Part shown: positions 27,345-36,582 of the stretch, one piece after another
Layout: every line of letters starts with the position of its first letter
Numbering within the stretch: the stretch's first letter is position 1
Assembly (NCBI RefSeq): GCF_000010325.1
Contig: NC_009662.1
Location: forward strand, 950,501-1,014,500
Length of the DNA: 64,000 nucleotides
Reading direction: 5' to 3'
Source: Nitratiruptor sp. SB155-2
GTDB taxonomy: Bacteria; Campylobacterota; Campylobacteria; Campylobacterales; Nitratiruptoraceae
Position numbers and translations under genes: made by a program
The notes under the pieces: model-generated
Databases searched by the model: none
Told to the model about the DNA's origin: nothing
Seen by the model: only the letters and a program-made list of their open reading frames with translations

Positions 27345-28244
27345 TTGAGTAAAAGCTTATATGAAACATTGGGGGTGAGTCCCGATGCCTCTGCCGATGA
27401 GATAAAAAAAGCGTATAGAAAATTAGCAAGAAAATACCACCCAGATATCTGTAAAGAACCGGAATGTGAAGAGAAATTCAAAGAGATCAATGCCGCGTAC
27501 GAGATATTGAGTGACCCGGAAAAACGAAAACAGTACGATCAGTTTGGCGATAGTATGTTCGGTGGACAAAATTTCCACGATTTTGCACAGCAAAACTTTC
27601 AAGGCGGCGTTGATCTGGATGAAATTTTGCGAAGTATCTTCGGTGGTGGTGGATTTGGAGGCTTTTCTGGCGGTACAAGTTACAGCAGAGGCGGCTTTGG
27701 CGGTTTTGGAGGCTTTGAAGAGTTCGCTCAACCAGATCTTGATCTCCATGCAAAAATCACTATTCCTTTTAGAACGGCTGTACTTGGAGGAACCCACTCA
27801 CTTACGATCAATGGGGAAACATTCGATGTTCGCATTCCACCGGGACTCAAAAATGGCGATACATTACGTATTCGTGGGAAAGGAAAAAGCTATAACGGGA
27901 AAAGAGGCGATCTACTTCTAAAAGTAGAAGTGGCATCGGATCCCGAGTACGAACGAGTCGGAAACGATTTGTATAAAACGATCGATATTCCTTTAAAAAT
28001 CGCGATGTTTGGTGGAAAAGTCAAAGTGCCGACACTTGAAAAAGAGATTACACTGAAAGTACCTAAAAATACTAAATGTGGTGCGAAGTTTCGAGTCAAA
28101 GGGCTTGGTGTTTTGGATCGAAAAACAAAACAAAAAGGAGATCTCTATTTACGTGCAAATATTGTCTTGCCAAAAGTGGAAGAACTCGATCCAGAACTTG
28201 CTAAAATGATGGAAGAAAAATTGCCAGGAGGCGAAAATGCATAG
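27345..28244 (+). CDS. cbpA: DnaJ-family co-chaperone (CbpA type)
   Basis: A 299-residue J-protein: J-domain 1-70 with the HPD triad (KYHPDIC), a Gly/Phe-rich linker (about 75-130), then two substrate-binding domains. The DnaJ zinc finger is absent, which makes it CbpA rather than DnaJ. The start is TTG at 27345, with GGAGG 6 nt upstream. It overlaps hspR by 8 bp; cbpA-hspR is a known heat-shock operon in Helicobacter and Campylobacter. Confidence 0.9.
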   Translation: MSKSLYETLGVSPDASADEIKKAYRKLARKYHPDICKEPECEEKFKEINAAYEILSDPEKRKQYDQFGDSMFGGQNFHDFAQQNFQGGVDLDEILRSIFGGGGFGGFSGGTSYSRGGFGGFGGFEEFAQPDLDLHAKITIPFRTAVLGGTHSLTINGETFDVRIPPGLKNGDTLRIRGKGKSYNGKRGDLLLKVEVASDPEYERVGNDLYKTIDIPLKIAMFGGKVKVPTLEKEITLKVPKNTKCGAKFRVKGLGVLDRKTKQKGDLYLRANIVLPKVEELDPELAKMMEEKLPGGENA

Positions 28245-28617
28245 ATATGATGAACCTGTATATCTTATAAGTGTAGTAGCGAAGGTACTCAATATCCATC
28301 CACAAACACTACGTCAATATGAACGCGAAGGACTTATTTCACCATCGCGAACACAAGGAAAAACAAGGCTCTATTCTCAAAAAGATATCGATAGGATCAA
28401 AACGATTTTGCGTTTGACCAGAGATCTTGGTGTAAACCTGGCAGGGGTTGATATCATACTTCGACTCAAAGAGCAGATGGCACAGATGGAAAAAGAGATT
28501 GAACATTTACGCTCAGAACTTGAAAAATATGAGAATCAGATGTGTGTTCCTAAGAGCAGGGCAGTCGTTAAAAAGGATTACAATACGGATATAATCATTT
28601 TTGATGAAGAGGAGTGA
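28237..28617 (+). CDS. hspR: MerR-family heat-shock repressor HspR
   Basis: A 126-residue MerR-type regulator: winged helix with [20 protein letters not shown] and [14 protein letters not shown], then a coiled coil (about 80-100) and an acidic tail. HspR represses its own operon and other chaperone genes in Helicobacter and Campylobacter. The gene overlap with cbpA and the HAIR-like site upstream of cbpA fit autoregulation. Confidence 0.88.
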   Translation: MHRYDEPVYLISVVAKVLNIHPQTLRQYEREGLISPSRTQGKTRLYSQKDIDRIKTILRLTRDLGVNLAGVDIILRLKEQMAQMEKEIEHLRSELEKYENQMCVPKSRAVVKKDYNTDIIIFDEEE

Positions 28618-28630
28618 TATTTCATCACTC
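28612..28630. terminator. Possible bidirectional hairpin between hspR and murA
   Basis: GAGTGAT - ATTTC - ATCACTC, a 7-bp stem with a 5-nt loop, sits on the hspR stop codon between the convergent hspR and murA genes. It lacks a T tract on either strand, so it is only a weak terminator candidate. Confidence 0.35.
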
Positions 28631-29887
28631 ACTCAAGCGCTGAATATTTGCACCAAGTGCATTGAGTTTTTCTTCAAGCTTTTCATACCCTCTATCGAGA
28701 TGGTAAATTCTATGGACATTGGTAGTTCCCTTCGCTGCAAGTCCTGCCAAAACCAGGGCACTGCTCGCTCTTAAATCCGTCGCCATTACATCTGCACCCC
28801 AAAGTTCCGTCGGTCCAATAACTGTAGCAATATTGCCTTTGAGCTGGATATTGGCTCCAAACCTTTTGAGCTCACTTACATGCATAAATCTATTTTCAAA
28901 AAGCCTCTCTTCTATAATGGAAGCCCCATTGGCCAAAAGAGCCAAAGCCATAAACTGAGCTTGCATATCGGTAGGGAAACCGGGATACTCGGAAGTGACA
29001 ATTTCCACTGGTTCGATCGTTCTTGCAGGATGGATCGTTATGTTTGATTCGTTAACATCCAAAGGAAAACCCATCTGCTTTAGTTTGACTAAAACAGAGT
29101 CGAGATGATGGGGAATAACATTTTCAATCGATAATGTAGAATTTGTTATCGCTCCCGCACACAAATAGGTCCCAGCTTCTATTCGATCAGGAATAACATG
29201 GATCGCTCTCATTTCAATCGGCTCTCTATCAGTACCTTCGATAATCAGTTCATCACTACCGATTCCGTCAATTTGTACGCCCGCATCTTTTAAAACTTCA
29301 CACAACTGTACGACTTCCGGTTCTTTTGCCGCATTTATGATAGTAGTAGTGCCTTTAGCAAGTGCGGCTGCCATCACAATATTCTCTGTTCCCGTGACCG
29401 TAATCTTGTCAAAAATAATTGTAGAACCCTTGAGACCATTAGGCGCTTCAGCTACTACATATCCTGCTTTAATGGTAATCTTCGCTCCCATCTGTTCAAG
29501 TGCCTGTAAATGTAAATCAATCGGTCTTTGACCGATGGCACACCCTCCGGGAAGACTCACTTCACATCGTCCGTACTTCGCCAATATCGGCCCTAAAACC
29601 AAGATAGAAGCCCGCATTGTTCGAACGATATCATACGTTGCAACAGTCGATGTCAGTTTTGAAGCGTCGATCGTTGCCAAACCATCTTCATACTGATAAG
29701 AAGCCCCAAGGTTTTGGAGTAACCGAAGTAGGGTTTTGATATCTTGAACATCGGGGAGATTGTCTATTTGTACGCTCTGTTTCGACAAAATTGTTGAAGC
29801 AATCAATGGAAGTGCCGCGTTTTTTGCACCAGAGATTGGAACAGAGCCATTTAAAGTCTTTCCACCTTCAATACGAAGGAAATCCAT
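28625..29887 (-). CDS. murA: UDP-N-acetylglucosamine 1-carboxyvinyltransferase
   Basis: A 420-residue MurA with the N-terminal [19 protein letters not shown] segment, and [14 protein letters not shown], whose cysteine is the phosphoenolpyruvate-binding and fosfomycin-sensitive residue. It catalyses the first committed step of peptidoglycan synthesis. The ATG at 29887 is preferred to the preceding TTG. A TATAAT at 29909-29914 on the minus strand could be its -10. Confidence 0.96.
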   Translation of the reverse strand: MDFLRIEGGKTLNGSVPISGAKNAALPLIASTILSKQSVQIDNLPDVQDIKTLLRLLQNLGASYQYEDGLATIDASKLTSTVATYDIVRTMRASILVLGPILAKYGRCEVSLPGGCAIGQRPIDLHLQALEQMGAKITIKAGYVVAEAPNGLKGSTIIFDKITVTGTENIVMAAALAKGTTTIINAAKEPEVVQLCEVLKDAGVQIDGIGSDELIIEGTDREPIEMRAIHVIPDRIEAGTYLCAGAITNSTLSIENVIPHHLDSVLVKLKQMGFPLDVNESNITIHPARTIEPVEIVTSEYPGFPTDMQAQFMALALLANGASIIEERLFENRFMHVSELKRFGANIQLKGNIATVIGPTELWGADVMATDLRASSALVLAGLAAKGTTNVHRIYHLDRGYEKLEEKLNALGANIQRLSE

Positions 29888-29957
29888 CAAGATCCTTTTT
29901 TAAGGTAGATTATACTAAAATCTGCATTGATATTATTTAATATTTACAAGGTTGTTC

Positions 29958-30359
29958 ATGACCAACAATATTGAAAAACTCCACAAACTCGTAGAAAATT
30001 TTGTGAGTTACGAAAAGCTCAGACGAGAGAATAGTCGAAAACTCCGTTCACTATTTCAAGAGCTACAAATCGATCAGAAAGTCGATAACCTAGATACGTT
30101 GCTTAGTTTCTCCGCGATTAATGTTACAGGATTTTCTTTGCAAGAAGATAGTTTTTTAGCTATTCATCCAAAACGCTATATTCAAATTATTGGTATAGCA
30201 AACGGAAAAAATGTTAATTTGCGCTATTTTGGCAGGAGTGAACAGGTAGATGAGCACTTACGAGAAAAAATAGCCGAATTTGTTCTCAGATGGCGCCTGG
30301 AAAAGAACTTTTTAGGAGTTGACCGATACAGAAATCTTCTCAAAAGAGTCGAATCGTGA
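29958..30359 (+). CDS. Hypothetical protein, first gene of the TetR/hydrogenase-like operon
   Basis: A 133-residue soluble, basic protein that I do not recognise. The N-terminal ~45 residues (LHKLVENFVSYEKLRRENSRKL) look helical; the middle contains a beta-like stretch IQIIGIANGKNVNLRYF, and the end is helical. The ATG at 29958 has AAGG about 6 nt upstream; a TTG six bases earlier is the alternative. The stop overlaps the methyltransferase GTG start (GTGA), so the two are coupled. Confidence 0.65.
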   Translation: MTNNIEKLHKLVENFVSYEKLRRENSRKLRSLFQELQIDQKVDNLDTLLSFSAINVTGFSLQEDSFLAIHPKRYIQIIGIANGKNVNLRYFGRSEQVDEHLREKIAEFVLRWRLEKNFLGVDRYRNLLKRVES

Positions 30360-30856
30360 AAGAAAAATGGAACAGAAAATATCTTACAATGCAAGAACCC
30401 AATATCAATGAAAATGTTAAACAGTTCTATTCTTTAGCTAAAAAAGGTAAAGCACTTGACATCGCCTGTGGGCTGGGACAAAATGCCAAATTTTTGGCAC
30501 AAAATGGTTTCGAAGTGGATGCAGTGGATATATCAGAAGTAGCGATTGAAAAACTACAAAACTTTTCAAATATTCACACATTTTGTCAAGATATTGATGC
30601 ATTTGAATTTAAAAAAGAGTATTATAATCTTATTGTTTGTACAAACTTTTTCGATAGGTCCATTGCACATAAAATTATCGAATCCCTGAAAAAAGACGGC
30701 ATTTTCATTTGTGAGGTTTTTACCTATAAATCATCGGTGAATCCTGAGTTTGTTGCCCACAAGAATGAACTGTGTCAACTTTTTTGTGAACTTGAAATTA
30801 TCCATTATAATTTGATAGAAGATGAAACAAAAGCGATATTAGTAGGAAAAAAGTGA
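30356..30856 (+). CDS. Class I SAM-dependent methyltransferase
   Basis: A 166-residue methyltransferase with motif I ALDIACGLGQNAKFLA, the acidic residue in VDAVDIS and a motif IV-like NLIVCTNFF. It resembles small TehB-like enzymes, but the substrate is not predictable. GTG start at 30356, embedded in the preceding stop. It is followed 8 bp later by the tetR gene. Confidence 0.8.
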   Translation: MKEKWNRKYLTMQEPNINENVKQFYSLAKKGKALDIACGLGQNAKFLAQNGFEVDAVDISEVAIEKLQNFSNIHTFCQDIDAFEFKKEYYNLIVCTNFFDRSIAHKIIESLKKDGIFICEVFTYKSSVNPEFVAHKNELCQLFCELEIIHYNLIEDETKAILVGKK

Positions 30857-30864
30857 GGTGAAAA

Positions 30865-31461
30865 TTGGCAAAAATCAACAAAGAGGATCGTAAAAAACAG
30901 ATTATGGATACAGCTTTAAAACTCTTCAGCAAAGAGGGCTTTTTTGAAGTAACGATGGCCGATATCGCAAAGGAACTCCATATGAGTGTAGGCAATCTCT
31001 ATAACTATTTCAGTTCAAAAGACGCTTTGGCAAAAGAACTCATATTATACATTTCCAAACATTTGGCAGAAGAGATTCGAAAAATCAATATGATGCAGAT
31101 CACTTCCAAAGAGAAAATTAGAAAAATCGTAGATTTCTATTTTCATACGGCTAAAGAGCGACCGGAGTTTATAGAGTATTTCTTACGAATATATCTTTCC
31201 AATCGGGAAGTCTTTAAACATGGATGCGAAGGTATGATATGTGTCAGCCCGTTTGTAACGGAGATTATGGTCTTTTTTGAGGAGGGCGTACGTAATGGAG
31301 AGTTGAGAAATCAAGATTTTTTCAGTGCATTTGGACTTTTCATGGGATATCTCGGCGGCATGGTCTTTTTGATGGGGGAAGGACTTCTACCCAACGATAT
31401 AGAGTTTTATTCGCAAGAAATCAGTGAAAATATTTATCGATCATTAAAAAATGAAAGCTAA
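30865..31461 (+). CDS. TetR-family transcriptional regulator (hydrogenase-linked)
   Basis: A 198-residue TetR protein: N-terminal HTH with FEVTMADIAKELHMSVGNLYNYFSSKD, then an all-helical ligand domain. TTG start with GAGGTGA upstream. It overlaps the hydrogenase small-subunit gene by 11 bp, so it is co-expressed with it. The two TGAAT-N4-ATTCA sites at the hyd and nickel/hyp promoters are candidate targets; this link is inference. Repression relieved or assisted by a hydrogenase-related signal is possible. Confidence 0.85.
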   Translation: MAKINKEDRKKQIMDTALKLFSKEGFFEVTMADIAKELHMSVGNLYNYFSSKDALAKELILYISKHLAEEIRKINMMQITSKEKIRKIVDFYFHTAKERPEFIEYFLRIYLSNREVFKHGCEGMICVSPFVTEIMVFFEEGVRNGELRNQDFFSAFGLFMGYLGGMVFLMGEGLLPNDIEFYSQEISENIYRSLKNES

Positions 31462-32311
31462 AAAAATAATATGGCTGCAAGGAGTTACCTGTAATGGCAA
31501 CTCCCACTCATTTCTCAATCTACCTTCTCTAGCATCGCTACTACAACAGTTTGAATTTTTGTACCATCCTCTTCTTCCATCACCACTGCAACTTACCGAA
31601 CTACATAAAGCTGACTGTGATATTTTAGTTGTAGAAGGCGGCTTGAAACAAGGATGGAAGAAAGGTAAACACGATCTTTATGAAATCTTTACCGATTTAG
31701 CAAAAAAAGCAAAGAAAATTGTTGCTGTTGGTAGCTGCGCAGTATATGGCGGAGTCTTTAAAGAGTTTGATCCAACAATCACTGGAGTTTTATTTGATAA
31801 AAACCAAAAAAACAGACTGTACGAACAATTTTTTGATAAAACCGTCAATATTCCCGGCTGTCCGGCTCATCCGGAATGGATCGCTTTTGGAATTCAAAAC
31901 GACTCTTTCTCCTTTGACGAATATCGCAGGCCAAAAGAGATTTTTGCTTTCACTGTTCATAGCGGCTGTACAAGAAATGAGTATTTTGAATGGAAAGTGG
32001 ATGCAAAATCTTTTGGAACAAAAGAGGGATGCCTGTTTTACGAACAGGGGTGCCAAGCTCCTTTTACACACGGTAGCTGCAACAGGATTTTATGGAATGA
32101 GATAAATTCCAAAACTAGGTCTGGAACGCCCTGTTTCGGTTGTACAGAACCAAATTTCCCAAAAACCGGGCTTTTCCATACAAAAACCTACATGGGTATC
32201 CCGGCCGATATGCCTTTAGGAGTTCCCAAAAGAGCCTATCTTACAATCACTGGTATAGCAAAAAGTTTTCAGATTCCAAGACTCACCAAAAGGCTCATCG
32301 ATGAGGATTGA
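31451..32311 (+). CDS. Group-2-type [NiFe]-hydrogenase small subunit (HupS/HupU-like)
   Basis: A 286-residue soluble small subunit without Tat signal or C-terminal anchor. It resembles cyanobacterial HupS: NIPGCPAHPEWI, HSGCTRNEYF, the cluster region GCLFYEQGC...SSCNRILW-type, and PCFGCTEPNFP. The proximal-cluster motif reads C14-N-G-N17, with Asn where most hydrogenases have the second Cys; HupS-like group 2 proteins also have this. It forms a cytoplasmic heterodimer with the next gene. A hydrogen-sensing or cytosolic uptake role is likely. It overlaps its partner by 11 bp. Confidence 0.88.
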   Translation: MKAKKIIWLQGVTCNGNSHSFLNLPSLASLLQQFEFLYHPLLPSPLQLTELHKADCDILVVEGGLKQGWKKGKHDLYEIFTDLAKKAKKIVAVGSCAVYGGVFKEFDPTITGVLFDKNQKNRLYEQFFDKTVNIPGCPAHPEWIAFGIQNDSFSFDEYRRPKEIFAFTVHSGCTRNEYFEWKVDAKSFGTKEGCLFYEQGCQAPFTHGSCNRILWNEINSKTRSGTPCFGCTEPNFPKTGLFHTKTYMGIPADMPLGVPKRAYLTITGIAKSFQIPRLTKRLIDED

Positions 32312-33512
32312 ACTTTTGGAAAAGATAGAAGGCGAAGCTTTTTTAGAATTCCAAAAAGACAAACAGACAATTACTGATGTCAAAGTCCTTTTCCCCCACT
32401 ATAGAGGAATTGAAGAGATTTTACGAGGACGGGATCCATGGGATGCACTCGTGATAAATCCAAGAATATGTGGAATTTGCGGACATGCCCATCTACAAGC
32501 AACTGCCATGGTCTTGGAATCTATTTTCCAGGTCAATATCACTCAAAAAGCCAAAAACATTAGAGAGATTACAAGATTTTGCGAAATCATACAAAACCAT
32601 ATCAAATGGTTCTACCTTGTCATTTTTCATGAGCTCAACATCCCGTACGATTTTACAAAAGTACATCACCTTATTGTTACGATCAACAAACTTTTAGCAC
32701 TTTTTAGCGGACAGTGGCCACACTCATCCTATTGCGTAGTTGGAGGGGTAACATGCGATCCTACCTCTTTGGAAATCCATCAAGCAAAAACGCTCATTCA
32801 ACAAATACGTGATCAATTCATACAACTTATTGGAAAGTTGCATGATCCCCTCAATCTCACCAATGATTTGCAAAAACTCTATCGTACACTCCAAGAAAAA
32901 GAGCTGCTCTTGGTTGGAAAGAGTCATGATCGTTTCATTACCTTTTCCCAAGACTCTCATGTATCAAACATTAAACTGCTTCATGGACAAAAAAGAAAGA
33001 CAAAGCTCACACTCATAGAAGAAAATGAGCAAAAAAGAAGTTATGCAAAAAATGTTACATACAACGGTAAATATTATGAAACCGGACCTCTTGCGAGACT
33101 TATGCAGCAAACTGACCCATTTGTTCGCTATTTTCATAGAAGATTCAAAGATAGTATCACTACAAGAATCATTGCTAGAATTTATGAAGTTTCCCTCCTT
33201 ATAGAAAAAATTATCGATCATTTAGCAACGATCGATCTTTCTCAGCCAAGTGTCGTAGAATCCAAAATGCAAGATGGTACAGCAATCATAAGTATCGAAG
33301 CGGCTCGTGGTTCATTGATTCATCAAGCAACTATCCATCAAGGAAAAATTGAGACCTATAACTTCATTACACCTACTCAGTGGAACCTCTCCAATGGAAC
33401 TTCCCAAAATCCTTCCGTCATACAAAAAGCAATCGTTGGTACTTCAGATGAAAAGATTGCAAATCTCATTTTCCGAAGCTTTGATATATGTAGCGTTTGT
33501 ACAACGCACTGA
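32301..33512 (+). CDS. Group-2-type [NiFe]-hydrogenase large subunit (HupV/HoxC-like)
   Basis: A 403-residue large subunit with both nickel ligand pairs: RICGICGHAH near residue 54 and DICSVCTTH at the extreme end. The protein stops at that final His, so it has no C-terminal peptide to be removed by a maturation protease, a trait of sensory hydrogenases (HoxC, HupV). It is shorter than typical large subunits. No HoxJ-like kinase or HoxA-like regulator is adjacent; the neighbour is a TetR protein. Confidence 0.88.
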   Translation: MRIELLEKIEGEAFLEFQKDKQTITDVKVLFPHYRGIEEILRGRDPWDALVINPRICGICGHAHLQATAMVLESIFQVNITQKAKNIREITRFCEIIQNHIKWFYLVIFHELNIPYDFTKVHHLIVTINKLLALFSGQWPHSSYCVVGGVTCDPTSLEIHQAKTLIQQIRDQFIQLIGKLHDPLNLTNDLQKLYRTLQEKELLLVGKSHDRFITFSQDSHVSNIKLLHGQKRKTKLTLIEENEQKRSYAKNVTYNGKYYETGPLARLMQQTDPFVRYFHRRFKDSITTRIIARIYEVSLLIEKIIDHLATIDLSQPSVVESKMQDGTAIISIEAARGSLIHQATIHQGKIETYNFITPTQWNLSNGTSQNPSVIQKAIVGTSDEKIANLIFRSFDICSVCTTH

Positions 33513-33514
33513 AT

Positions 33515-33536
33515 TGGTCCCATTTTTATAGAAGAT
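33515..33536 (+). promoter_or_regulatory. 22-bp shared element, copy 1 (upstream of hydABC)
   Basis: The 22 bp beginning TGGTCCCATTTT and ending AGAAGAT is identical, base for base and in the same orientation, to 44206-44227 upstream of the nickel permease/hyp operon. Here it begins 69 bp before the -10 box at 33584. It is a candidate activator or repressor site for a hydrogenase regulon. Confidence 0.7.
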
Positions 33537-33583
33537 CGAGAGAGAACAGCTCATTATTTAAAATTGTTATAAGTCCAATACGC

Positions 33584-33607
33584 TACAATTAAATGAATGA
33601 GTATTCA
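33584..33607 (+). promoter_or_regulatory. hydABC promoter -10 with TGAAT-N4-ATTCA operator
   Basis: TACAAT (33584-33589), then the inverted repeat TGAAT-GAGT-ATTCA at 33594-33607, which covers the likely transcription start. The same inverted repeat, with a different centre, lies right after the -10 of the nickel/hyp operon. The position suits a repressor that blocks initiation. Confidence 0.6.
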
Positions 33608-33621
33608 ATCAAGGAGTGATA

Positions 33622-34848
33622 ATGAACAGAGAACACCTTCGCTCGCTCTTCACAACTAAGAGTGCCCGGGTTGAGACAAACAGAGGTGAAGCCTACTATG
33701 CAAGACTCTATGAGCAGTGCAAAGCCAGGCTTGAAGAGCTTAAAAAAATTGAGCCACTTAGAAAAATCTCCATAAAAGAGATTTTGGAAGATGAGGGAGT
33801 TTCTAGAAGAGATTTTTTAAAATGGGCCAGTGCAACTACTGCAATGCTGATGCTTCCTAGCTCTTTTACTCCTCTTGTAGCCGAAGCTGCTGAACTTATG
33901 ACAAGAGTTCCAGTAATTTGGATAGAACTGCAAGATTGTGCCGGTAACTCGGAAGCTTTTATACGGAGTGATGGACCTAAAGTGGACGATATCATTTTAG
34001 AAATCATCTCACTAGAATTTCAAGAGACGCTTATGGCTGCAGCTGGACATCAAGCAGAAGCGCAGCTTGAAGATGCGATGGAGCATTTCAAAGGAAAATA
34101 TCTCCTTTTTGTTGAAGGTGCTATTCCTGTAGGTCCCGGTAGGGAGTGGTGTACGATTGGAGCAAGTGGCGAAACTTTTGAAGAGCATCTCAAAAGAGTG
34201 GCCAATGATGCAGCAGCGATAGTTGCAGTTGGAACGTGCGCCACATTTGGTGGCGTTCCAGCAGCTGCTCCAAATCCGACTGGTGCAGTGGGTGTCATGG
34301 ATGTTGTTAACAACAAGCCAATCATCAACATTCCAGCATGCCCGGCAAATCCTGCGAATATGGTCGGAGTAATCTTACACTATGTACTAACAGGTCAAAT
34401 TCCGGAGCTTGATTCACTGCTTCGACCAAAATTTGCCTTTGGATACAGAATCCACGACAACTGTGAAAGAAGGGCGCACTTTGATGCAGGTGAGTTTGTA
34501 GAGGAGTGGGGCGATGAAGGTGCAAAAAACAACTTCTGCCTTTATAAAATGGGATGTAAAGGTCCGATGACGTTCAACAACTGTTCAATTGTCCGATACA
34601 ACGAATCAGTAAACTGGCCAATCGGTTCAGGACATGGATGTATTGGGTGCAGCGAGCCTGGATTTTGGGATAAATATGCATACGAGCGGCCAATGGCAGA
34701 TGCAAATATAAAAATGGCTCCTGGCGGTGGAGTTGAAAAGAGTGTGGATGAGTTTGGACTGGGTCTTTTGACTGCTGCTGGTGTGGGCATTGCAATTCAT
34801 GCGGCAGCAAGTGCAATTGCAGGTAAGAAAAGTGAAGGAGAAGAGTAA
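33622..34848 (+). CDS. hydA: Membrane-bound [NiFe]-hydrogenase small subunit
   Basis: A 408-residue small subunit with a long Tat leader (SRRDFLKWASA, around residues 61-71), exported folded to the periplasm, and a C-terminal helix (LLTAAGVGIAIHAAASAIAG) as membrane anchor. Cluster ligands include GTCATFGG, IHDNCERRAHF, NNFCLYKMGC and GCIGCSEPGFWD. The proximal motif reads C-A-G-N-S: the second Cys is Asn (codon 33946-33948). The ATG at 33622 has AAGGAG 5 nt upstream. It passes electrons from H2 to the cytochrome b subunit. Confidence 0.93.
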   Translation: MNREHLRSLFTTKSARVETNRGEAYYARLYEQCKARLEELKKIEPLRKISIKEILEDEGVSRRDFLKWASATTAMLMLPSSFTPLVAEAAELMTRVPVIWIELQDCAGNSEAFIRSDGPKVDDIILEIISLEFQETLMAAAGHQAEAQLEDAMEHFKGKYLLFVEGAIPVGPGREWCTIGASGETFEEHLKRVANDAAAIVAVGTCATFGGVPAAAPNPTGAVGVMDVVNNKPIINIPACPANPANMVGVILHYVLTGQIPELDSLLRPKFAFGYRIHDNCERRAHFDAGEFVEEWGDEGAKNNFCLYKMGCKGPMTFNNCSIVRYNESVNWPIGSGHGCIGCSEPGFWDKYAYERPMADANIKMAPGGGVEKSVDEFGLGLLTAAGVGIAIHAAASAIAGKKSEGEE

Positions 34849-36572
34849 TGGGTACTAAACATATTGTCGTTGATCCTATAACAAGAATAGAAGGGCACTT
34901 GCGTATTGAAGCTGTTATCGATGAGAACAACACGATAGTAGACGCTTATAGCTCTTCGACAATGTTTCGAGGAATTGAAGAGATTTTAAAAGGGCGCGAT
35001 CCAAGAGATTGTGGTTTGCTTGCTATGCGAATATGCGGGGTATGTACAGGAACGCATTATCAAAGAAGTATCGAGGCAGTAGAACACGCTTTTGGCGTGA
35101 CCATTCCAAAAAACGCGAGACTTGTAAGAAACCTTATCCAAGGGGCACTCTATTTACATGACCATGTGGTGCACTTTTATCATCTTCATGCCCTTGACTG
35201 GGTTGATATCACAAAAGCTTTGGAAGCTGATCCAACAAAGACAGTAGATGAAGCAAAAAAATGGGCAAATGCTGCTGGAACCACTCCATATGTTGCAGAT
35301 AGTGCAAAGTTTAAAGAGGTGCAAGATCGACTCAAAAAATTTGTCAAACAGGGACGCCTTGGACTTTTTGCCAAAGGATACTGGGGCAATCCCCACTATA
35401 AACTAACCCCAGAACAAAACCTATTGGCGGTTACACACTATCTCCAAGCTCTTGATCTGCAAAGAGACGCCGCGAAGATGATGGCTATCTTTGGCGGGAA
35501 AAACCCACACCCACAAAGTATCGTTGTTGGTGGTGTCACTTGTGTTCAAGATATTAAAAACCCTGCACGAATTGCTCTATATAAAGATCTACTGAAAGGC
35601 TTCACTCGATTTATCAAAGGTGCCTATCTTCCAGATATCTATATGGCAGGTACTATGTATGGTGATGAAGCGCTTGACGGTACAGGCGCAGGTCTGAAAA
35701 ATTACATGGCTTATGGCGGTTTTCGACTTCAAGACAATGGCTTTTACAAATCAGAACTCCTTTTTCCAAGTGGACTTGTAATCGATGGAAAATATCAAGA
35801 GTTTGATCAAGAAAAAGTGGCTGAAGATGTAACGCACTCTTGGTATCACGGAAACGAGCCACTTCACCCATTTGATGGACAAACCCTTCCAAACTATACC
35901 GGCTTTGGGAAAAAAGAGGGAGGCATTGCCTATCTTGATACCAAAGGGAAATACTCCTGGATCAAATCACCTATCTATAACGATACAAGGGTGGAGGTTG
36001 GACCGCTTGCAAGAATGGTTGTAGGTTATACCAAAGGTGATAAAAGAATCAGTGAATATGTCAATAGATTTTTGAAAAATGCAAATCTTCCTGCAAAAGT
36101 TCTCTTCTCCACCGTCGGACGAACTGCAGCGAGAGCAATCGAGACAGAACTTATGGCTGACATGCTCTTTGATTGGGTCGATGAACTAGCGGCAAACACT
36201 GCAGCTGGAGATCTCTCAACCTGGACAGAGTTTGATTTCGATCAAGTAAGTAAAGATGCTCAAGGATATGGTCTTGAAGAGGCTCCAAGGGGTGCACTTG
36301 GACACTGGGTAAAAATCAAAGATTCAAAAGTGGAAAACTATCAAGCAGTTGTACCATCTACTTGGAATGCTGCGCCAAGAGACTATAAAAACAGAATGGG
36401 TGCCTACGAAGCGAGTTTGATCGGTATAAAAGTGGCAAAGCCTGAAGAGCCGTTGGAGATTTTGAGAACTGTTCACAGCTTTGATCCATGTATCGCTTGT
36501 GCAGTTCATATCGTAGATACAAAAGGGAAAAGCCTAGGTGAATTCAAAGTGAACACCTCTTGCTCAATTTAA
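34848..36572 (+). CDS. hydB: Membrane-bound [NiFe]-hydrogenase large subunit
   Basis: A 574-residue catalytic subunit with the ligand motifs RICGVCTGTHYQRS near residue 60 and DPCIACAVH near the end. After that His, 20 more residues (IVDTKGKSLGEFKVNTSCSI) form the peptide cut off by the HydD protease during maturation. It oxidises H2 in the periplasm for respiration. It begins on the last base of the hydA stop codon. Confidence 0.96.
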   Translation: MGTKHIVVDPITRIEGHLRIEAVIDENNTIVDAYSSSTMFRGIEEILKGRDPRDCGLLAMRICGVCTGTHYQRSIEAVEHAFGVTIPKNARLVRNLIQGALYLHDHVVHFYHLHALDWVDITKALEADPTKTVDEAKKWANAAGTTPYVADSAKFKEVQDRLKKFVKQGRLGLFAKGYWGNPHYKLTPEQNLLAVTHYLQALDLQRDAAKMMAIFGGKNPHPQSIVVGGVTCVQDIKNPARIALYKDLLKGFTRFIKGAYLPDIYMAGTMYGDEALDGTGAGLKNYMAYGGFRLQDNGFYKSELLFPSGLVIDGKYQEFDQEKVAEDVTHSWYHGNEPLHPFDGQTLPNYTGFGKKEGGIAYLDTKGKYSWIKSPIYNDTRVEVGPLARMVVGYTKGDKRISEYVNRFLKNANLPAKVLFSTVGRTAARAIETELMADMLFDWVDELAANTAAGDLSTWTEFDFDQVSKDAQGYGLEEAPRGALGHWVKIKDSKVENYQAVVPSTWNAAPRDYKNRMGAYEASLIGIKVAKPEEPLEILRTVHSFDPCIACAVHIVDTKGKSLGEFKVNTSCSI

Positions 36573-36582
36573 GGGGGCAGCG

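Noticed and set aside
32301-33512. Group-2-type large subunit as a truncated pseudogene
   Set aside because: It ends exactly at the mature C-terminal His of the nickel motif, the normal end of sensory-type large subunits, and both ligand pairs are intact.
33515-33536. The 22-bp repeat as a sigma54 promoter
   Set aside because: It starts with TGG, but no GC pair follows at the required 10-11 bp, and a sigma70-type -10 lies further downstream in both copies.
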